From Bacteroidota bacterium (GTDB taxonomy: Bacteria > Bacteroidota > Bacteroidia > Cytophagales > Cyclobacteriaceae), in assembly GCA_003242315.1 (NCBI GenBank), contig QGUY01000228.1, positions 1 through 6,459 on the forward strand: a DNA stretch of 6,459 nt, in the 5' to 3' direction. Below, one piece after another: positions 6,418 to 6,459 of the stretch. Within the stretch, counting starts at the first letter, position 1. Each line of letters begins with the position of its first letter. The translations under genes and the position numbers were made by a program. The notes beneath the pieces were generated by a model. The model saw nothing but the letters and a program-made list of their open reading frames with translations. It was not told the DNA's origin and ran no database searches.

Positions 6418-6459
6418 TTAAAAAAAAATAAAACTTCCCACCCTTTACCGGTCTCGGGG
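6367..6459 (-). other. Degraded continuation of the M16 gene at the window edge, probably sequence error
   Basis: Continuing the M16 frame upstream, the translation reads SFIFF-stop-KTFYGPKNPTLSKAGKKNIDE. This aligns without gaps to the same region of the neighbouring M16 protein (residues 207-231, DCKAYYQTYFKPNNAYLAIVGDID), sharing the YxPxN and L..xG pattern, but hydrophobic or acidic family positions have become lysine or phenylalanine through AAA and TTT codons. Two in-frame TAA codons occur (6418-6420 and 6445-6447). Poly-A/T runs of 6-9 bases crowd 6364-6433, unlike anything else in the window. The pattern suggests wrong base calls at a contig end, not a natural gene boundary; a genuinely decaying gene is the alternative. 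Confidence 0.6.

Overview
The window looks like a chromosomal piece of a Bacteroidota genome, most likely order Cytophagales (inference). The reasons are a DUF2480 family gene, which is largely a Bacteroidota family, the absence of clear Shine-Dalgarno sites ahead of the genes, a textbook Bacteroidota promoter (TTTG near -33, TATCTTTG near -7) ahead of rpmH, and protein sequences typical of that phylum. Base composition is near balanced. Every gene I can support lies on the minus strand, so transcription runs from the high-coordinate end to the low one.

Layout in transcription order: (1) the 3' part of a secreted M16 zinc-protease gene (5665 to the right edge), whose last ~90 bases look corrupted; (2) a second M16 gene (3556-5643), a catalytically dead partner subunit carrying an extra C-terminal domain of about 210 residues; (3) a 138-base gap holding a strong hairpin (putative terminator) directly followed by a promoter; (4) rpmH (3259-3417) and rnpA (2818-3210), the classic ribosomal protein L34 / RNase P protein pair; (5) an S41 carboxyl-terminal processing protease (1073-2725); (6) tsaB (397-1068), only 4 bases after the protease; (7) a DUF2480 gene cut by the left edge (1-351).

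How they fit together: the M16 pair is probably one transcription unit making an exported heteromeric peptidase. The hairpin and promoter at 3452-3525 separate it from a translation-related unit: L34 for the large ribosomal subunit, the RNase P protein for tRNA 5' maturation, and TsaB for the tRNA t6A37 modification, with the periplasmic S41 protease between them. Short spacing (4 bases S41-tsaB, 45 bases tsaB-DUF2480) supports co-transcription of the last three.

I found no mobile element, CRISPR array, tRNA or rRNA gene, and no convincing undescribed system. The points most worth a second look are the damaged right edge of the window, the fused inactive M16 subunit, a hairpin that buries the rnpA start codon, and the terminator-promoter junction ahead of rpmH.
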